From assembly GCF_000023785.1 (NCBI RefSeq), contig NC_012982.1, forward strand, positions 1,240,001 through 1,304,000: a stretch of DNA of 64,000 nucleotides, given 5' to 3'. The DNA comes from Hirschia baltica ATCC 49814. Lineage in GTDB: Bacteria > Pseudomonadota > Alphaproteobacteria > Caulobacterales > Hyphomonadaceae. A program made the position numbers and the translations under genes. Under the pieces are notes generated by a model. It was not told the origin of the DNA and did no database searches. It saw only the letters and a program-made list of their open reading frames with translations. This document shows positions 9,324 through 19,400 of the stretch, one piece after another; position 1 is the first letter of the stretch, and every line of letters starts with the position of its first letter.

Positions 9324-9485
9324 AGAGAAGACACTTTCTTAAGGCATAATTTTTTAAATTCTGTGAAAGCTTATGGCCCATCGTGCGCCAAACCGGAAGA
9401 GGCGTTATGTCCCGTCAGGGCGTGATAATGTATATAAGAGCGCTTTATTGCGCCGTTTTTGTATATCTTGGAGGATAAAACCTGA

Positions 9486-10553
9486 ATGGATGACGCTTCT
9501 GCATTAGAGCCGATCGTGTTTGAAATGACGCCGCCTGCAGGATATGAGCGCTCCGGCTCTGACTTGTTGGCACAAGCCTCAATACCTGCTCAAATGCCAG
9601 ATAAAGTATATGGTCCATCCAAACCTACCCATGATTTAGTTGATAATCCTGAGGCGCTGAAAAGTGAGTTGGACGCGCTTTCCAGTAATGGACAAGTGTT
9701 GATTGCGACCCCGCCTGCCAGTTTACATTATTATGGGCGACCAGAAATCCACGGAGTGCCCACTCCGCATGTGCAAAAGCGGTTAGATGAGGTTCGTCAA
9801 TCGGGTGAACTGACAGAGGCCATTATTGATCAATCTCAATATCCTTATACAGCGATTGGACGCCTGAGTTATAGTATTGAGGGTGTGGTGCGTCATTGCA
9901 CAGCATGGGTTGTATCAGACCGTGTGATCGCGACTGCGGGGCATTGTGTTTTTTCGCGTGCTGTTAATGCGCAATCTAAAAATAGAGATATTGAGAGTCA
10001 AACGGGGCAAAAAGCTTCTTCGAAAGTGTCTGGTTTGGCTGAATGGACAATATTTGAGCCGAGCTATCGCGCTGGTGTGGAAACAGAAAAATGGGCTGGC
10101 ATTCGCGGATATGTTTTGACAGGGTGGGTGTCTCCCGAAGAAGGGGAAGCAACCAGTCCTCATGATTTTGCGTTTGTCGTTCTTGATAAACCCATTGTGC
10201 AGAAAACAGGTGCATTAGGTGTGAGAGTTGCTAGTCCTGATGCGCCAGAAGCGACATTTAGTTTGGGATATCCGCAAAACCCTACAGCGAAATATGCTTT
10301 TGATGGGCAATATCTTTATGCGTCCACAGGACGATTAAAATCATCTGCATTGGGGGTGATGGAAGCAGAAAATCAACTCACGGAAGGATCTTCAGGTGGG
10401 CCTTGGTTATCAAAAACTCAAGACGGCGTGGTGGTGACGGGTATTAATTCTAACAAGCCATTGCGAAGCGATGACACAACATTTTCACCCATTCTTGGCC
10501 AAAGCTTTATAAGCCTGTTATCTCGCGTTCTGTCTGATATGACAGGGGTTTAG
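9486..10553 (+). CDS. Trypsin-like (V8/S1-type) serine protease
   Basis: The 355-residue product has a chymotrypsin-fold core with the three catalytic regions in order: the histidine in IATAGHCVF, the aspartate in SPHDFAFVVLD and the serine in TEGSSGGPWLS. Such enzymes cut peptide bonds, usually outside the cytoplasm. About 110 residues precede the protease domain and are proline- and acid-rich. No signal peptide is visible at ATG 9486 (MDDASALEPIVFE), and an in-frame TGA stands directly before it, so the frame cannot be extended. GGAGG lies 11 bases upstream of the start. Location and targets are therefore unclear. Confidence 0.85.
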   Translation: MDDASALEPIVFEMTPPAGYERSGSDLLAQASIPAQMPDKVYGPSKPTHDLVDNPEALKSELDALSSNGQVLIATPPASLHYYGRPEIHGVPTPHVQKRLDEVRQSGELTEAIIDQSQYPYTAIGRLSYSIEGVVRHCTAWVVSDRVIATAGHCVFSRAVNAQSKNRDIESQTGQKASSKVSGLAEWTIFEPSYRAGVETEKWAGIRGYVLTGWVSPEEGEATSPHDFAFVVLDKPIVQKTGALGVRVASPDAPEATFSLGYPQNPTAKYAFDGQYLYASTGRLKSSALGVMEAENQLTEGSSGGPWLSKTQDGVVVTGINSNKPLRSDDTTFSPILGQSFISLLSRVLSDMTGV

Positions 10554-10672
10554 GTGTAGCTGAGATGATTTAGTTGACGTTGATTTCCTCAACGGCAGTA
10601 TTTCAATGTGAAGCGGCTATGCCTAGATTGGTTTCAAATTAAAAGTAAAACCAAGCCAAGGATACGCCAAAT

Positions 10673-11806
10673 ATGCCTAAATCAGCCGAAGGCGCTTTAA
10701 CATCTGAAGAAGCGATCGCTGCAGACAAAGCACGTAAAGAAGAGTTTTTTGGCAAGACTGGCCGTGTGAAACTTGATTATCCGTTTGAAGAACACCCAGA
10801 ACCTGGAGAAGTGACGGAAGTTGCGCCGGGTATTTTGTGGGTGGCAATGCCTTTGCCGATTAAAGGGCTGGACTGGATCAATCTCTGGCTCATTGAAGAA
10901 GAAGATGGTTGGACTCTCGTTGATACGGGTATGTCGATGGAAGAGACCCGTAATCATTGGGAAAAGGTGTTTGATAATCACCTAAAGGGGAAACCTATTA
11001 CGCGCGTAATAGGAACGCATTTACACCCTGACCACATTGGATTGGCGGGTTGGGTGACACGAAAATTTGACTGTGAATTATGGATGTCTCAGGCTGAATA
11101 TGTGTTCTGCCGTATGCTCGTTGCTGATACGGGCCGCGCGGCACCGCCGGAAGGTATAAAGTTTTATACGCAGGCGGGTTGGGATGCAGACATGCTTGAC
11201 CATTATACCAAGAAATTTGGTTTTTTTGGTCAGATGGTTTGGCCATTGCCTGAAGCTTTTCGGCGTTTGCAAGATAAGGATGTGCTTTCAATCGGCGGAC
11301 GCGATTGGCGTATAATAGTGGGGAATGGTCATAGTCCTGAGCATGTATGTCTTTATTGTGAAGAGCTGAATGTGTTGATTTCTGGAGACCAGTTATTGCC
11401 GCGCATTTCATCAAATGTGTCTGTTTATCCCACAGAGCCAGAGGCAGACCCATTGACCGATTGGTTGGATAGCTGCGCCAAGTTGATCAAAGAAGTGCCA
11501 GCCGATGTGCTTGTGCTTCCGGCGCATAATCGACCTTTTAAGGGGGCGCATCAACGTTTGACAAATCTGATTGAGGGCCATCAAAGGCAGATAGAGCGTC
11601 TTTGGAATAAATTAAAAGAACCAGCGACCACACTTGACGTATTTGGAACACTTTTCTTTCGCAAGATTGGAAAAGGAGACTATTTCACCGCAACTGGAGA
11701 AGCTGTCGCGCATTTGAATTATCTTTATTTGCGCGGTCGGGTGAGCCGGACATTGGTGGATGGCGTGTACAGATATCAAGCTAAACCCAATGATGATGGG
11801 ACTTGA
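10673..11806 (+). CDS. MBL-fold metallo-hydrolase
   Basis: This 377-residue protein has the metallo-beta-lactamase fold: the metal motif GTHLHPDHIGLAGW supplies HxHxDH, followed downstream by GNGHSPEHVCLY, by ISGDQLLPRIS and by LPAHNRPFKG for the remaining ligands. The family hydrolyses thioesters, lactones, phosphodiesters and similar bonds with two metal ions; this one cannot be assigned a substrate. A C-terminal extension of about 90 residues with WNKLKEPATTLDVFGTLF looks like the helical dimerisation/winged part found in several MBL hydrolases. It is cytoplasmic with no signal peptide, and sits in its own unit. Confidence 0.9.
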   Translation: MPKSAEGALTSEEAIAADKARKEEFFGKTGRVKLDYPFEEHPEPGEVTEVAPGILWVAMPLPIKGLDWINLWLIEEEDGWTLVDTGMSMEETRNHWEKVFDNHLKGKPITRVIGTHLHPDHIGLAGWVTRKFDCELWMSQAEYVFCRMLVADTGRAAPPEGIKFYTQAGWDADMLDHYTKKFGFFGQMVWPLPEAFRRLQDKDVLSIGGRDWRIIVGNGHSPEHVCLYCEELNVLISGDQLLPRISSNVSVYPTEPEADPLTDWLDSCAKLIKEVPADVLVLPAHNRPFKGAHQRLTNLIEGHQRQIERLWNKLKEPATTLDVFGTLFFRKIGKGDYFTATGEAVAHLNYLYLRGRVSRTLVDGVYRYQAKPNDDGT

Positions 11807-11906
11807 CCTTAAGATATTGATGTCGCTCTAGTCTCTCTGAATATTGTGCATTAGTAAAAGATGCAGGATTTTGGAATTTAGATAGGGCAGATGTGATATT
11901 GTCCTG

Positions 11907-12248
11907 ATGGTTGAGGGACAATTTTTGCAAGATAAATTTACCAATCATCCGCCGTTTGGAAATCAGCAAACATCTCGCTCAAAGTCATATCCTAGCGGGT
12001 GGACGATTTTGGGCATTAGCCTTATTGGAGCGGGCATATTCATTTATGCCGCCGTCTTTTTGTTTGGCTTCGCATCGGGTTTATCATCCATTCGCACAGA
12101 TGGAAGCGGGACAACGGTTTTTATGGCATTGATAGGACTGACCGTAGGATTGCCTATAATTGGCGTGGGCGTTTTGATCGTGAAAGTCATTATAGACCGC
12201 CTTACGAGCAGCGAAGACAATTATTATTCTAAGAATGTGGAGCGATAG
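11907..12248 (+). CDS. Small two-helix membrane protein, unknown
   Basis: The 113-residue product has a polar N-terminus of about 30 residues and two strong membrane helices (about residues 32-55 and 69-94) joined by a serine/threonine-rich loop, ending with a charged tail (DRLTSSEDNYYS). Family not recognised. It ends one base before the ATG of the YbjQ gene, and the three genes that follow (YbjQ, lepB) run on without gaps, which makes a small operon likely. Confidence 0.6.
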   Translation: MVEGQFLQDKFTNHPPFGNQQTSRSKSYPSGWTILGISLIGAGIFIYAAVFLFGFASGLSSIRTDGSGTTVFMALIGLTVGLPIIGVGVLIVKVIIDRLTSSEDNYYSKNVER

Positions 12249-12249
12249 C

Positions 12250-12570
12250 ATGACAGTTCTAGTGACAATGGCGGAAACAGTCCCCAATAGAGAAATTGCC
12301 GAAGTTGTAGGTATCGCACGTGGCAATGTTGTGCGCGCGCGCAATGTGGGGCATGACGTGGTCGCAGCTTTGCGTTTATTGGTGGGTGGTGAAGTGTCGG
12401 AATATACAAAACTTATCGCGGAAGCCCGCGAGCAAGCGCTAGATCGTATGACTGCGCATGCTCAAAGTCTTGGTGCAGATGCGGTTGTATCAATGCGAAT
12501 CACAACCTCCACAATCATGCAGGGCGCTGCGGAAATTTTAGTTTATGGTACGGCGGTACGATTGAAATGA
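12250..12570 (+). CDS. YbjQ/UPF0145 family protein
   Basis: The 106-residue product matches the YbjQ family: a short N-terminal strand with ETVPNREI, the conserved GIARGNVVRARNVG segment, then the amphipathic helix EAREQALDRMTAHAQSLGAD and the C-terminal strands AVVSMRITTSTIM and ILVYGTAVRL. Members form stable oligomeric rings; 'heavy-metal binding' is a database label with little support, so no function is claimed. ATG 12250 was chosen over the frame's upstream ATG 12235 because the latter lies inside the previous gene and GGAGCG stands before 12250. The stop overlaps lepB by four bases. Confidence 0.85.
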   Translation: MTVLVTMAETVPNREIAEVVGIARGNVVRARNVGHDVVAALRLLVGGEVSEYTKLIAEAREQALDRMTAHAQSLGADAVVSMRITTSTIMQGAAEILVYGTAVRLK

Positions 12571-13454
12571 CTCTTGAAACTGGCGTAGACAACGAGCCTG
12601 TGAACGAAGAAAAAACGGAGAAACTGACAGGTCTAGCTTGGTGGATTCACGAAGCCAAAGAAACAGGCATGACAATTGCCATTTTCTTGCCAATCTGGCT
12701 TTTGTTGACGTCTCTTGCCTTTGAACTGCGTTCTATTCCTTCTGAAAGCATGGTGCCGAATCTACAAATTGGTGACCGTGTTGCCGTTGCGAAATATGCC
12801 TATGGATATGACCGTTATTCTCCTGCTTTTGGTATAGGCACTTGGTTTACCAAGGAAGACAAATCAAACCCGAATCAAAAAATGTTCGCGTCAGTTCCCA
12901 AGAGAGGGGATGTGGTTGTGTTTCGTCATCCCAATGACAATAAGGTGATGATTAAGCGGCTAATTGGCCTGCCCGGCGATCGCATTCAGATGATTGATGG
13001 ACATTTGCATATAAATGGTGAGGCGGTTGAGCGTGAAGTTGTGCGCCGTTTCCGCTATGCGCCGCATGGACGTGCAATGGCAGAAAATACGACTGAATAC
13101 CGTGAAACATTGCCTAATGGCGTATCCTATTTGACGCATAAATTTGCTGGAGCACAATCTTACGACAATACGCCTGTGTTTGAAGTGCCTGAAGATCATG
13201 TGTTTATGATGGGTGACAATAGAGACAATTCCGAAGATTCGCGTGCGCCTTTCGGTCATATAGAATTATACAACCAAGATCCAACAGGATGGGGTGGGCG
13301 TCGCTTTAGAGTGGGCACGCAAGCAACGACGATAGGATATGTTCCTTTTGACCATCTTATGGGACGCGGTGAAACTGTGTTGTTTACATTGTCTAGATGT
13401 AAAAAGACCCCAGAATCGAAATGTCCGACTTCCCGAGTATGGAAAGGGTTGTAA
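12567..13454 (+). CDS. lepB: Signal peptidase I
   Basis: This inner-membrane peptidase removes signal peptides from exported proteins. The 295-residue product has one hydrophobic segment near residues 36-53, then the S26 motifs: the nucleophile S61 in SIPSESMVPNL, the general-base lysine K130 in VMIKRLIGLPGDRI, and the MMGDNRDNSEDSRAPFG box. The periplasmic catalytic domain is longer than average, which is common in alphaproteobacteria. The start is ATG 12567, overlapping the YbjQ stop (ATGA), so it is translationally linked to that gene. The rnc-era housekeeping neighbours usual for lepB are absent here. Confidence 0.95.
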   Translation: MTLETGVDNEPVNEEKTEKLTGLAWWIHEAKETGMTIAIFLPIWLLLTSLAFELRSIPSESMVPNLQIGDRVAVAKYAYGYDRYSPAFGIGTWFTKEDKSNPNQKMFASVPKRGDVVVFRHPNDNKVMIKRLIGLPGDRIQMIDGHLHINGEAVEREVVRRFRYAPHGRAMAENTTEYRETLPNGVSYLTHKFAGAQSYDNTPVFEVPEDHVFMMGDNRDNSEDSRAPFGHIELYNQDPTGWGGRRFRVGTQATTIGYVPFDHLMGRGETVLFTLSRCKKTPESKCPTSRVWKGL

Positions 13455-13535
13455 AAAAACATTGAAGCTGTGACTTTGGTGTGATTTTCGCAAGAGTGTC
13501 GTATCGCGCCGGTCGATTTGTGTTTTTGGTTTTTT

Positions 13536-14750
13536 ATGGTCCATTTCATGCAGTTTGAAGTTGTGTCTCCAGAAGAAATATCACCAGAAATGGTGGTTGC
13601 TTGGCGTAAGATTTGCCATGATAATACAAGGTATGTGAGTCCCTACTTCACACCTGATTTTGTCAGTATTGCTGGGCAGGTTCGGTCAGATATCAAAATT
13701 GTGGTCGCAAGAAATGAGGCGGGTGTAATAGTTGGCATATTGCCTGTGCAAATGTCTGGGATGGGGCTGCGTTTAGCGCGGCCAGTTGGAGCACCATTCT
13801 CGGACTATAACGGGCCAATCCTTGAGGCTGGATATGAGCATATTGCGGGTGAAATGCTCTCATATGTTAAAGGGGCTGCGTATAGTTTTTCGGGAATGCC
13901 GGTGGTGACTGATTCTGCCGATGCATTGAATGCAGACGCTGATTTAGCGATTGATATTTCTAAACTTGATCCAGAATTATTAAAATTTGGATTGAGTATT
14001 AGAGGCAAAGCGCGTGCTTTTATCGCTGATTTGTCTGTAGGGTATGACGCTTATCTAGAGTCGCGGCGCTCGGAATATCCTAAGCATTTTAAGAAATCAC
14101 GTCGTTTGTGGCGACAAGCTGAAAAAGAAGTTGGTAAGCTGGAGCTTGTCTTTCACGACCCATCTGAAGAGGCTTTAGATCAGCTGATAGAGTGGAAGCG
14201 AGAGCAATTTCAAAGAACTGGTCTGCACGATGTTTTATCGCCAGATTGGACGCGCCAGATGTTGCACAAATGTTTTCAATCACAGACGCCGCATTTGGCG
14301 GGGGTGCTGACGACTTTACGGTGTGATGGCAAACTTATGGCTGCTGAATTTGGGCTGAGAACTGATAATTTACTGCATGGTTGGATCTCAGCATACAATC
14401 CTGAATATCACACATATTCTCCTGGCATGTTGCTGCAAACGCGTTTGCTGGAGGCGGCTTGTCATGAAGGCATTCAGACGGCTGATCTGGGAGTTGGAGC
14501 TGAGCATTACAAAAAATACTATGCTAGTCGGTACATGCCGGTGTGTAATGGGGTGTTGTTGGGCAATTCGCTCGGCGGTGCAGTGCGGGGTATAGGCGGG
14601 GAAGTCTGGAATAATCTAGAAGAGGCGTCACTTGGTCCAATATCTGAGATCGCAGTGAAATTACGGCGTCGTCTGGATGTGATTTTGGCAACCGAACAGA
14701 CAATGACAAGTCGTAAAGACGGGATAATGCGGGCGCTGCGCAATTCTTGA
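13536..14750 (+). CDS. FemAB/CelD-like GNAT acyltransferase
   Basis: The product of about 404 residues has the double-GNAT architecture of the CelD/BioF2-like (Acetyltransf_6) family: an N-terminal half with YVSPYFTPDFVS and RPVGAPFSDYNGPI, and a C-terminal half with RRLWRQAEKEVG, AAEFGLRTDNLLHGWISAYN and the family end-piece ADLGVGAEHYKKYYAS. These enzymes acylate sugars or amino groups, often in envelope or exopolysaccharide synthesis; holdfast acyltransferase HfsK of Caulobacter belongs to this broad group, but I cannot claim orthology. The frame opens at 13518 with a TTG; ATG 13536 or 13548 is more likely, though neither has a good ribosome binding site. Confidence 0.8.
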   Translation: MVHFMQFEVVSPEEISPEMVVAWRKICHDNTRYVSPYFTPDFVSIAGQVRSDIKIVVARNEAGVIVGILPVQMSGMGLRLARPVGAPFSDYNGPILEAGYEHIAGEMLSYVKGAAYSFSGMPVVTDSADALNADADLAIDISKLDPELLKFGLSIRGKARAFIADLSVGYDAYLESRRSEYPKHFKKSRRLWRQAEKEVGKLELVFHDPSEEALDQLIEWKREQFQRTGLHDVLSPDWTRQMLHKCFQSQTPHLAGVLTTLRCDGKLMAAEFGLRTDNLLHGWISAYNPEYHTYSPGMLLQTRLLEAACHEGIQTADLGVGAEHYKKYYASRYMPVCNGVLLGNSLGGAVRGIGGEVWNNLEEASLGPISEIAVKLRRRLDVILATEQTMTSRKDGIMRALRNS

Positions 14751-14962
14751 CTTGTCGGTTGGGATCATTTTTTTAAGTTCGTAGGCTGATTAAAAAAATG
14801 GTATTTCAGTCGCTATTCAGCGTCCTTCTGCATGAAATTGAATGTGAATTGTAAGTCAGGCTTGCTCATCCATAAAGAGGCGGCTACACCGAGGATCTGG
14901 ATTTGGGATGTCTGCACTTTCCGGTTGGTGGTGTAAGATAATAATAAAGGGTTGTTTAATCA

Positions 14963-15613
14963 GTGCCGCAGCAGCCAGACAATCATATTTCTGCATCCAA
15001 ACTTGCTGGCTCTATGGGTGATTCATCAAACAAATTTGGCCGCATTATTATTGCACGCCATGGTAAGCCCGCCAAAGATCGTGAATTAGGTCCTCGGCTG
15101 ACGGCTCGTCAATATCTGGATTGGTGGGCCTCCTATGAACAAGCTTCCTTGAAAGATGATGGGCAAGGGCCTTCAAAGCAATTGCTGGAAGCGACAAAGA
15201 ATGCACCTTTCATAAATACAAGCATTCGACCAAGAGCGATTGAAACAGCGCAGGCAATCGCATTGGGGCGAGAAGTGCGGCAAGATTCTATTTTTATCGA
15301 AGCACCTTTACCCCCACCTGATTGGTCGGATTTTTGGAAGTTTCTTCCAAAAAGATGGAATGTGATTTCGCGTGTATCTTGGTGCTTTGGACATTCTGGT
15401 GGTCAGGAGAGCCAAGTAGAGGCACGTAAACGCGCAAAAGACGCCGTAGAGAAGCTGATAAATCAGGCTGCATCTGGCGAGGATACTGTGCTTGCTGCGC
15501 ATGGTTGGTTTAATCGAATGATGCGACCTGAGTTAAAAAGACGCGGGTGGAAATGCACCCATGACGGCGGCGATAGCTATTGGTCCTTCCGAATTTATGA
15601 AAAACATAGCTAA
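14963..15613 (+). CDS. Histidine phosphatase family protein
   Basis: The 216-residue protein carries the histidine-phosphatase signature [14 protein letters not shown] near residue 30, the arginine of [14 protein letters not shown], and the second histidine in [12 protein letters not shown], so the phosphohistidine mechanism looks intact. The substrate is unknown; relatives include phosphoglycerate mutases and sugar or protein phosphatases. GTG at 14963 is the first start, with AAAGGG upstream; an ATG at 15014 is possible. It lies 77 bases before xseB on the same strand and may belong to the same transcript. Confidence 0.8.
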   Translation: MPQQPDNHISASKLAGSMGDSSNKFGRIIIARHGKPAKDRELGPRLTARQYLDWWASYEQASLKDDGQGPSKQLLEATKNAPFINTSIRPRAIETAQAIALGREVRQDSIFIEAPLPPPDWSDFWKFLPKRWNVISRVSWCFGHSGGQESQVEARKRAKDAVEKLINQAASGEDTVLAAHGWFNRMMRPELKRRGWKCTHDGGDSYWSFRIYEKHS

Positions 15614-15690
15614 TTAAACGGTTTCAACGCTTGTTTGAAGGCGTTGAGAATCGTATGGTTCGTCACTCTTATAAAAACCGGAGGATCAAC

Positions 15691-15948
15691 ATGGCCGCTG
15701 CATCGTCGAACAAGGACATTCCAAAAATGAACTTCGAAGACGCTCTGGCAGAGTTAGAGCGCATTGTTCAGCAATTGGAAAGTGGTGACGTCGCATTGGA
15801 AGACTCCATTCTCATATATGAGCGTGGGGAAGCGTTGAAATCTCATTGTGAAAAGAAACTCCAAGCCGCCGAAACGAAGGTTGAAAAGATCATTGTTGGA
15901 TCTGATGGAATGTCTGCGACTGGTGTCGAAGCAAGCGATATTTCATGA
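15691..15948 (+). CDS. xseB: Exodeoxyribonuclease VII small subunit
   Basis: The 85-residue product is a typical XseB: a helical core [19 protein letters not shown], then [19 protein letters not shown] and a second helix. It binds the large subunit XseA to form the exonuclease that degrades single-stranded DNA. The frame extends upstream to 15631, but ATG 15691 follows GGAGG at the right distance and gives the family length. Its last codons overlap ispA by four bases; xseB-ispA-dxs is a common alphaproteobacterial order. xseA is not in the window. Confidence 0.93.
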   Translation: MAAASSNKDIPKMNFEDALAELERIVQQLESGDVALEDSILIYERGEALKSHCEKKLQAAETKVEKIIVGSDGMSATGVEASDIS

Positions 15949-16856
15949 CTGAGCAATTGGATGCAATTGCCAGTTTTGAACAGAGCCTCGCTGAATGCGC
16001 TGATAAAGTTACAGTTGTACTCGACAAGTTCATACCGTCTGCAATAGGCCCAGAAGCCCAGCTAATGCGTGCGATGCGTCATGGGGCATTGGCGGGTGGT
16101 AAGCGACTTCGTCCTTTTATAACCATAGAAGTTGGACGTTTGTTTGATGCGCCGGAAAAGTCTCTCTTGCGGGCTGCGAGTGCGCTTGAATGTGTGCATG
16201 CATATTCATTGGTTCATGATGATTTACCCTGCATGGATGATGATGATTTGCGGCGGGGACTTCCAACTGTACACAAGGCTTTCGATGAAGCGACGGCTGT
16301 GTTAGCGGGAGATGCTTTGCAGGCTTTGGCTTTTGAAATATTGGCCAATACCGAAACGCATGGTGATGCGGGCGTGCGGTGTAAATTGATTGAGGTGTTA
16401 GCTTTGTCCTCTGGTGCACGCGGTATGGTCGGCGGTCAGATGATTGATATGGCTCCATCTTTTGATGATAAGGATGCATTAAACATTCTTGCACGTATGC
16501 AACGTATGAAAACAGGTGCGTTGATATCATGCGCCGCAGAATTTGGTGCTATTATTGGCGGTGCAAACGAGCACGAACACCAGGCACTTGCAGGGTTTAC
16601 GACTGATTTGGGGCTGGCATACCAGATTAAAGATGATTTATTGGATGTGCAGGGGGATGAGGCTGTTCTAGGTAAAGCTGTTTCTAAAGACAAAGATGCT
16701 GGGAAACAGAATTTCGTCTCACTTTTGGGAGAAGAAAGTGCGATTTCGCGTATAGAAATGTTAGCAGATCAAGCAAAGCAACACTTGTCAGTATTTGGTG
16801 GTCGCGCCACTACTTTGACACAAACCGTGGATTTTGTGCTAGATCGTCGCCACTAA
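15945..16856 (+). CDS. ispA: Farnesyl/geranyl diphosphate synthase
   Basis: The 303-residue prenyltransferase joins isopentenyl diphosphate units to form C15 (farnesyl) diphosphate for quinones, undecaprenyl carrier and hopanoids. Both aspartate-rich magnesium sites are present: the first in [16 protein letters not shown] and the second in [15 protein letters not shown]. The GGKRLRPF motif near residue 50 binds isopentenyl diphosphate. Two small residues before the first motif fit a short-chain (C15) product. The start overlaps xseB (ATGA), and dxs follows 31 bases later, so precursor supply and chain elongation are co-transcribed. Confidence 0.93.
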   Translation: MTEQLDAIASFEQSLAECADKVTVVLDKFIPSAIGPEAQLMRAMRHGALAGGKRLRPFITIEVGRLFDAPEKSLLRAASALECVHAYSLVHDDLPCMDDDDLRRGLPTVHKAFDEATAVLAGDALQALAFEILANTETHGDAGVRCKLIEVLALSSGARGMVGGQMIDMAPSFDDKDALNILARMQRMKTGALISCAAEFGAIIGGANEHEHQALAGFTTDLGLAYQIKDDLLDVQGDEAVLGKAVSKDKDAGKQNFVSLLGEESAISRIEMLADQAKQHLSVFGGRATTLTQTVDFVLDRRH

Positions 16857-16887
16857 AAGCGAAAACTTGTATAGTCTGAATAATACA

Positions 16888-18816
16888 ATGAATAAAAAAA
16901 CACCATTACTAGACACTATTTCGTCTCCAGCTGATCTCAAGACAAAGTCGATTGAGGAATTGGTTGAAGTTGCCGACGAGCTTCGTCGGGAGACGATAGA
17001 TGTCGTGTCGACCACGGGTGGGCATTTAGGCTCTGCTCTGGGAGTGGTGGAGTTGACTGTCGCTATCCATAAAGTTTTTGATACACCCGATGACAAGCTG
17101 GTGTGGGATGTTGGCCATCAATGTTATCCGCACAAGATACTGACGGAACGACGTGCTGAAATTCGTACACTGCGTCAGGGCGGCGGATTATCTGGTTTCA
17201 CAAAACGCTCTGAAAGTGAATACGATCCATTTGGTGCTGCACATGCAGGAACATCTATCTCGGCGGGTGCCGGATTTGCCACAGCGCGTGACCTGAAAGA
17301 TGAAGACCGCAATGTTGTGTGTGTGATTGGCGATGGCTCTATGACGGCTGGTATGGCGTATGAGGCCATGAACCATATGGGCGGTATGCACAAGCGCATG
17401 ATCGTGATTCTAAATGATAATGACATGTCTATTGCGCCACCGGTCGGAGCGTTGAGTCATTATTTATCTAAGACAGTGTCTTCCAAAGGATATCGTCAAT
17501 TCCGCAAAGCCGGAAAGATGATGGCGAAAACGGTTGGTTTGGAAAAACCCGCTAAGAAAGCCGAGCATTATGCACGAGACTTCGCGCTTGGCGGGGCGAT
17601 GTTTGATGCGCTTGGTTTTTATTATGTTGGTCCTATTGATGGACATGATTTAGATACGCTTATTCCGGTGCTGGAAAATGTGCGCGACATGAAAAACGGA
17701 CCGGTTCTGGTTCATGTCGTGACGGAAAAGGGCAAGGGCTTTGAGCCTGCTGAAAAATCCGCTGATAAATATCATGGTGTTTCTAAATTCAACGTGATCA
17801 CGGGTGAACAGGCCAAATCCAAGCCGAATGCGCCAAGCTATACAAATGTTTTTGCGCAAGAGCTGATTCGTTTAGCTAAAGATGATGAACGCATTGTTGG
17901 AATTACTGCGGCTATGCCATCTGGTACGGGCATGGATAAATTTGGGGATGCTTTCCCTGAGCGCATGTTTGATGTCGGCATTGCAGAACAGCACGGTGTG
18001 ACGTTTGCTGCGGCGATGGCTGCTGATGGAATGAAGCCATTCTGTGCGATTTATTCAACATTCCTGCAACGCGCCTATGACAGTGTTGTGCATGATGTGG
18101 CGATTCAAAAACTACCCGTAAGATTTGCGATTGACCGTGCTGGCCTTGTTGGGGCGGACGGCGCGACCCATGCTGGTTCTTTTGATATCGGCTATCTTGG
18201 GGCATTGCCTGACTTTGTCTTGATGGCGGCATCTGATGAAGCTGAATTGCAGCGCATGGTCGCAACGGCACACGCTATTGATGATTGTCCAAGTGCATTT
18301 CGTTTCCCGCGTGGTGAAGGTATTGGTATCGACCTTTGGGAACGTGCTGAGCCATTGGAAATTGGTAAGGGGCGTATCGTTAAAGAGGGTACGACCATCG
18401 CTATCCTAGCACTTGGTGCGCGCTTACAAGAGGCTTTGCACGCGGCTGATATGCTTGAAGCGCAAGGGTTTTCAACAACAGTTGCAGATGCGCGTTTTGC
18501 AAAACCATTGGATACCGATCTGATTGAGCGCTTAGCTAAAGAGCATGAAGTGCTGATCACAGTGGAAGAAGGCGCGCGCGGTGGTTTTGGGTCGTTTGTG
18601 CTTGAGCATTTAGCAAAAGTGGGGGCGCTGGATAATGGTTTGCGTATCCGTCCAATGACGTTGCCGGATGTGTTCCAAGATCAAAACAAGCCTGAGCTAA
18701 TGTATGAAGATGCGGGGCTTTCTGCCAAAGCCATTGCGACACAAGCGATTGCTGCTTTGGGACGCGGAGATGTGGCCAAGCTTAAGCTGATTGTAGGCGG
18801 TGTTGTGCTGTCATAG
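16888..18816 (+). CDS. dxs: 1-deoxy-D-xylulose-5-phosphate synthase
   Basis: Dxs condenses pyruvate with glyceraldehyde 3-phosphate using thiamine diphosphate, the first and flux-controlling step of the MEP isoprenoid pathway. Of about 642 residues, the N-terminal part shows [16 protein letters not shown] and the cofactor/magnesium motif [15 protein letters not shown] followed by [16 protein letters not shown]. The middle pyrimidine-binding domain has [16 protein letters not shown], and the C-terminal transketolase domain ends normally. A TTG at 16867 would add seven residues; ATG 16888 gives the family N-terminus. It closes the xseB-ispA-dxs unit. Confidence 0.95.
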   Translation: MNKKTPLLDTISSPADLKTKSIEELVEVADELRRETIDVVSTTGGHLGSALGVVELTVAIHKVFDTPDDKLVWDVGHQCYPHKILTERRAEIRTLRQGGGLSGFTKRSESEYDPFGAAHAGTSISAGAGFATARDLKDEDRNVVCVIGDGSMTAGMAYEAMNHMGGMHKRMIVILNDNDMSIAPPVGALSHYLSKTVSSKGYRQFRKAGKMMAKTVGLEKPAKKAEHYARDFALGGAMFDALGFYYVGPIDGHDLDTLIPVLENVRDMKNGPVLVHVVTEKGKGFEPAEKSADKYHGVSKFNVITGEQAKSKPNAPSYTNVFAQELIRLAKDDERIVGITAAMPSGTGMDKFGDAFPERMFDVGIAEQHGVTFAAAMAADGMKPFCAIYSTFLQRAYDSVVHDVAIQKLPVRFAIDRAGLVGADGATHAGSFDIGYLGALPDFVLMAASDEAELQRMVATAHAIDDCPSAFRFPRGEGIGIDLWERAEPLEIGKGRIVKEGTTIAILALGARLQEALHAADMLEAQGFSTTVADARFAKPLDTDLIERLAKEHEVLITVEEGARGGFGSFVLEHLAKVGALDNGLRIRPMTLPDVFQDQNKPELMYEDAGLSAKAIATQAIAALGRGDVAKLKLIVGGVVLS

Positions 18817-18838
18817 AGGCTGGAGATAGTTTCAGTCT

Positions 18839-19336
18839 TTAGCGGATATCTTTGACCATGAATTGCAAATCTCGGTGTTCGCCCCATTTGGTGGCGACAC
18901 CGCGTAAAATGCCTTGTGTTTGAAAGCCGAATTTTTCGTGCAGCTTGATAGAGATAGGGTTGCCCGCATCTATTGCACCGACCATTTTTTCAAGACGCGT
19001 ATCGGCGATGCCGCGATTGATTAATTCTGTCATTAAAGCATTACCCACGCCTTTACCTTGTGCGCTATCGGCAACATAAACGGAATGCTCAACTGTGATG
19101 TCATAACCGGGCTTGCCGCGAAACACACCATAACCAGCATAGCCTAAAACATCGTTTTTAGAATCAACGGCAACGATGCAGGCATATCCATTTGCTTGAA
19201 GCTTATTTATCCATGCGCGGCGGTCATTGAGAGTGTCTTCGCGTTCAGTCCAAACCGCAAAGGATTCACGGACTGCATGATTATATATTTCCAGAATACC
19301 ATTTAAATGCGGTTCTGCTGCGTTTACAATAATCAT
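18839..19336 (-). CDS. GNAT N-acetyltransferase (phosphinothricin-acetyltransferase-like)
   Basis: The product of about 165 residues has the GNAT fold of the PAT/Bar-like subgroup: HAVRESFAVWTERED near the N-terminus, the cofactor-binding run VYVADSAQGKGVGNALMTEL (Q/RxxGxG/A) and the end-piece KMVGAIDAGNPISIKLHEKF. Such proteins acetylate amino groups of small molecules, sometimes conferring resistance; the substrate is unknown. A TTG upstream at 19354 is possible, but ATG 19336 is preferred. It converges with dxs and diverges from the methyltransferase at 19401. Confidence 0.85.
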   Translation of the reverse strand: MIIVNAAEPHLNGILEIYNHAVRESFAVWTEREDTLNDRRAWINKLQANGYACIVAVDSKNDVLGYAGYGVFRGKPGYDITVEHSVYVADSAQGKGVGNALMTELINRGIADTRLEKMVGAIDAGNPISIKLHEKFGFQTQGILRGVATKWGEHRDLQFMVKDIR

Positions 19337-19400
19337 GAGTGTGCGTGTATCCAAATATCGAACTGATTTGTGTTCTAGTAGATAACCAAGGGATTTTGTC

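Noticed and set aside
9428-9478. Short hydrophobic frame (MYIRALYCAVFVYLGG) before the serine protease as a lost signal peptide
   Set aside because: It ends in TAA before the protease frame, and the protease frame has a TGA directly upstream, so no single frameshift could join them.
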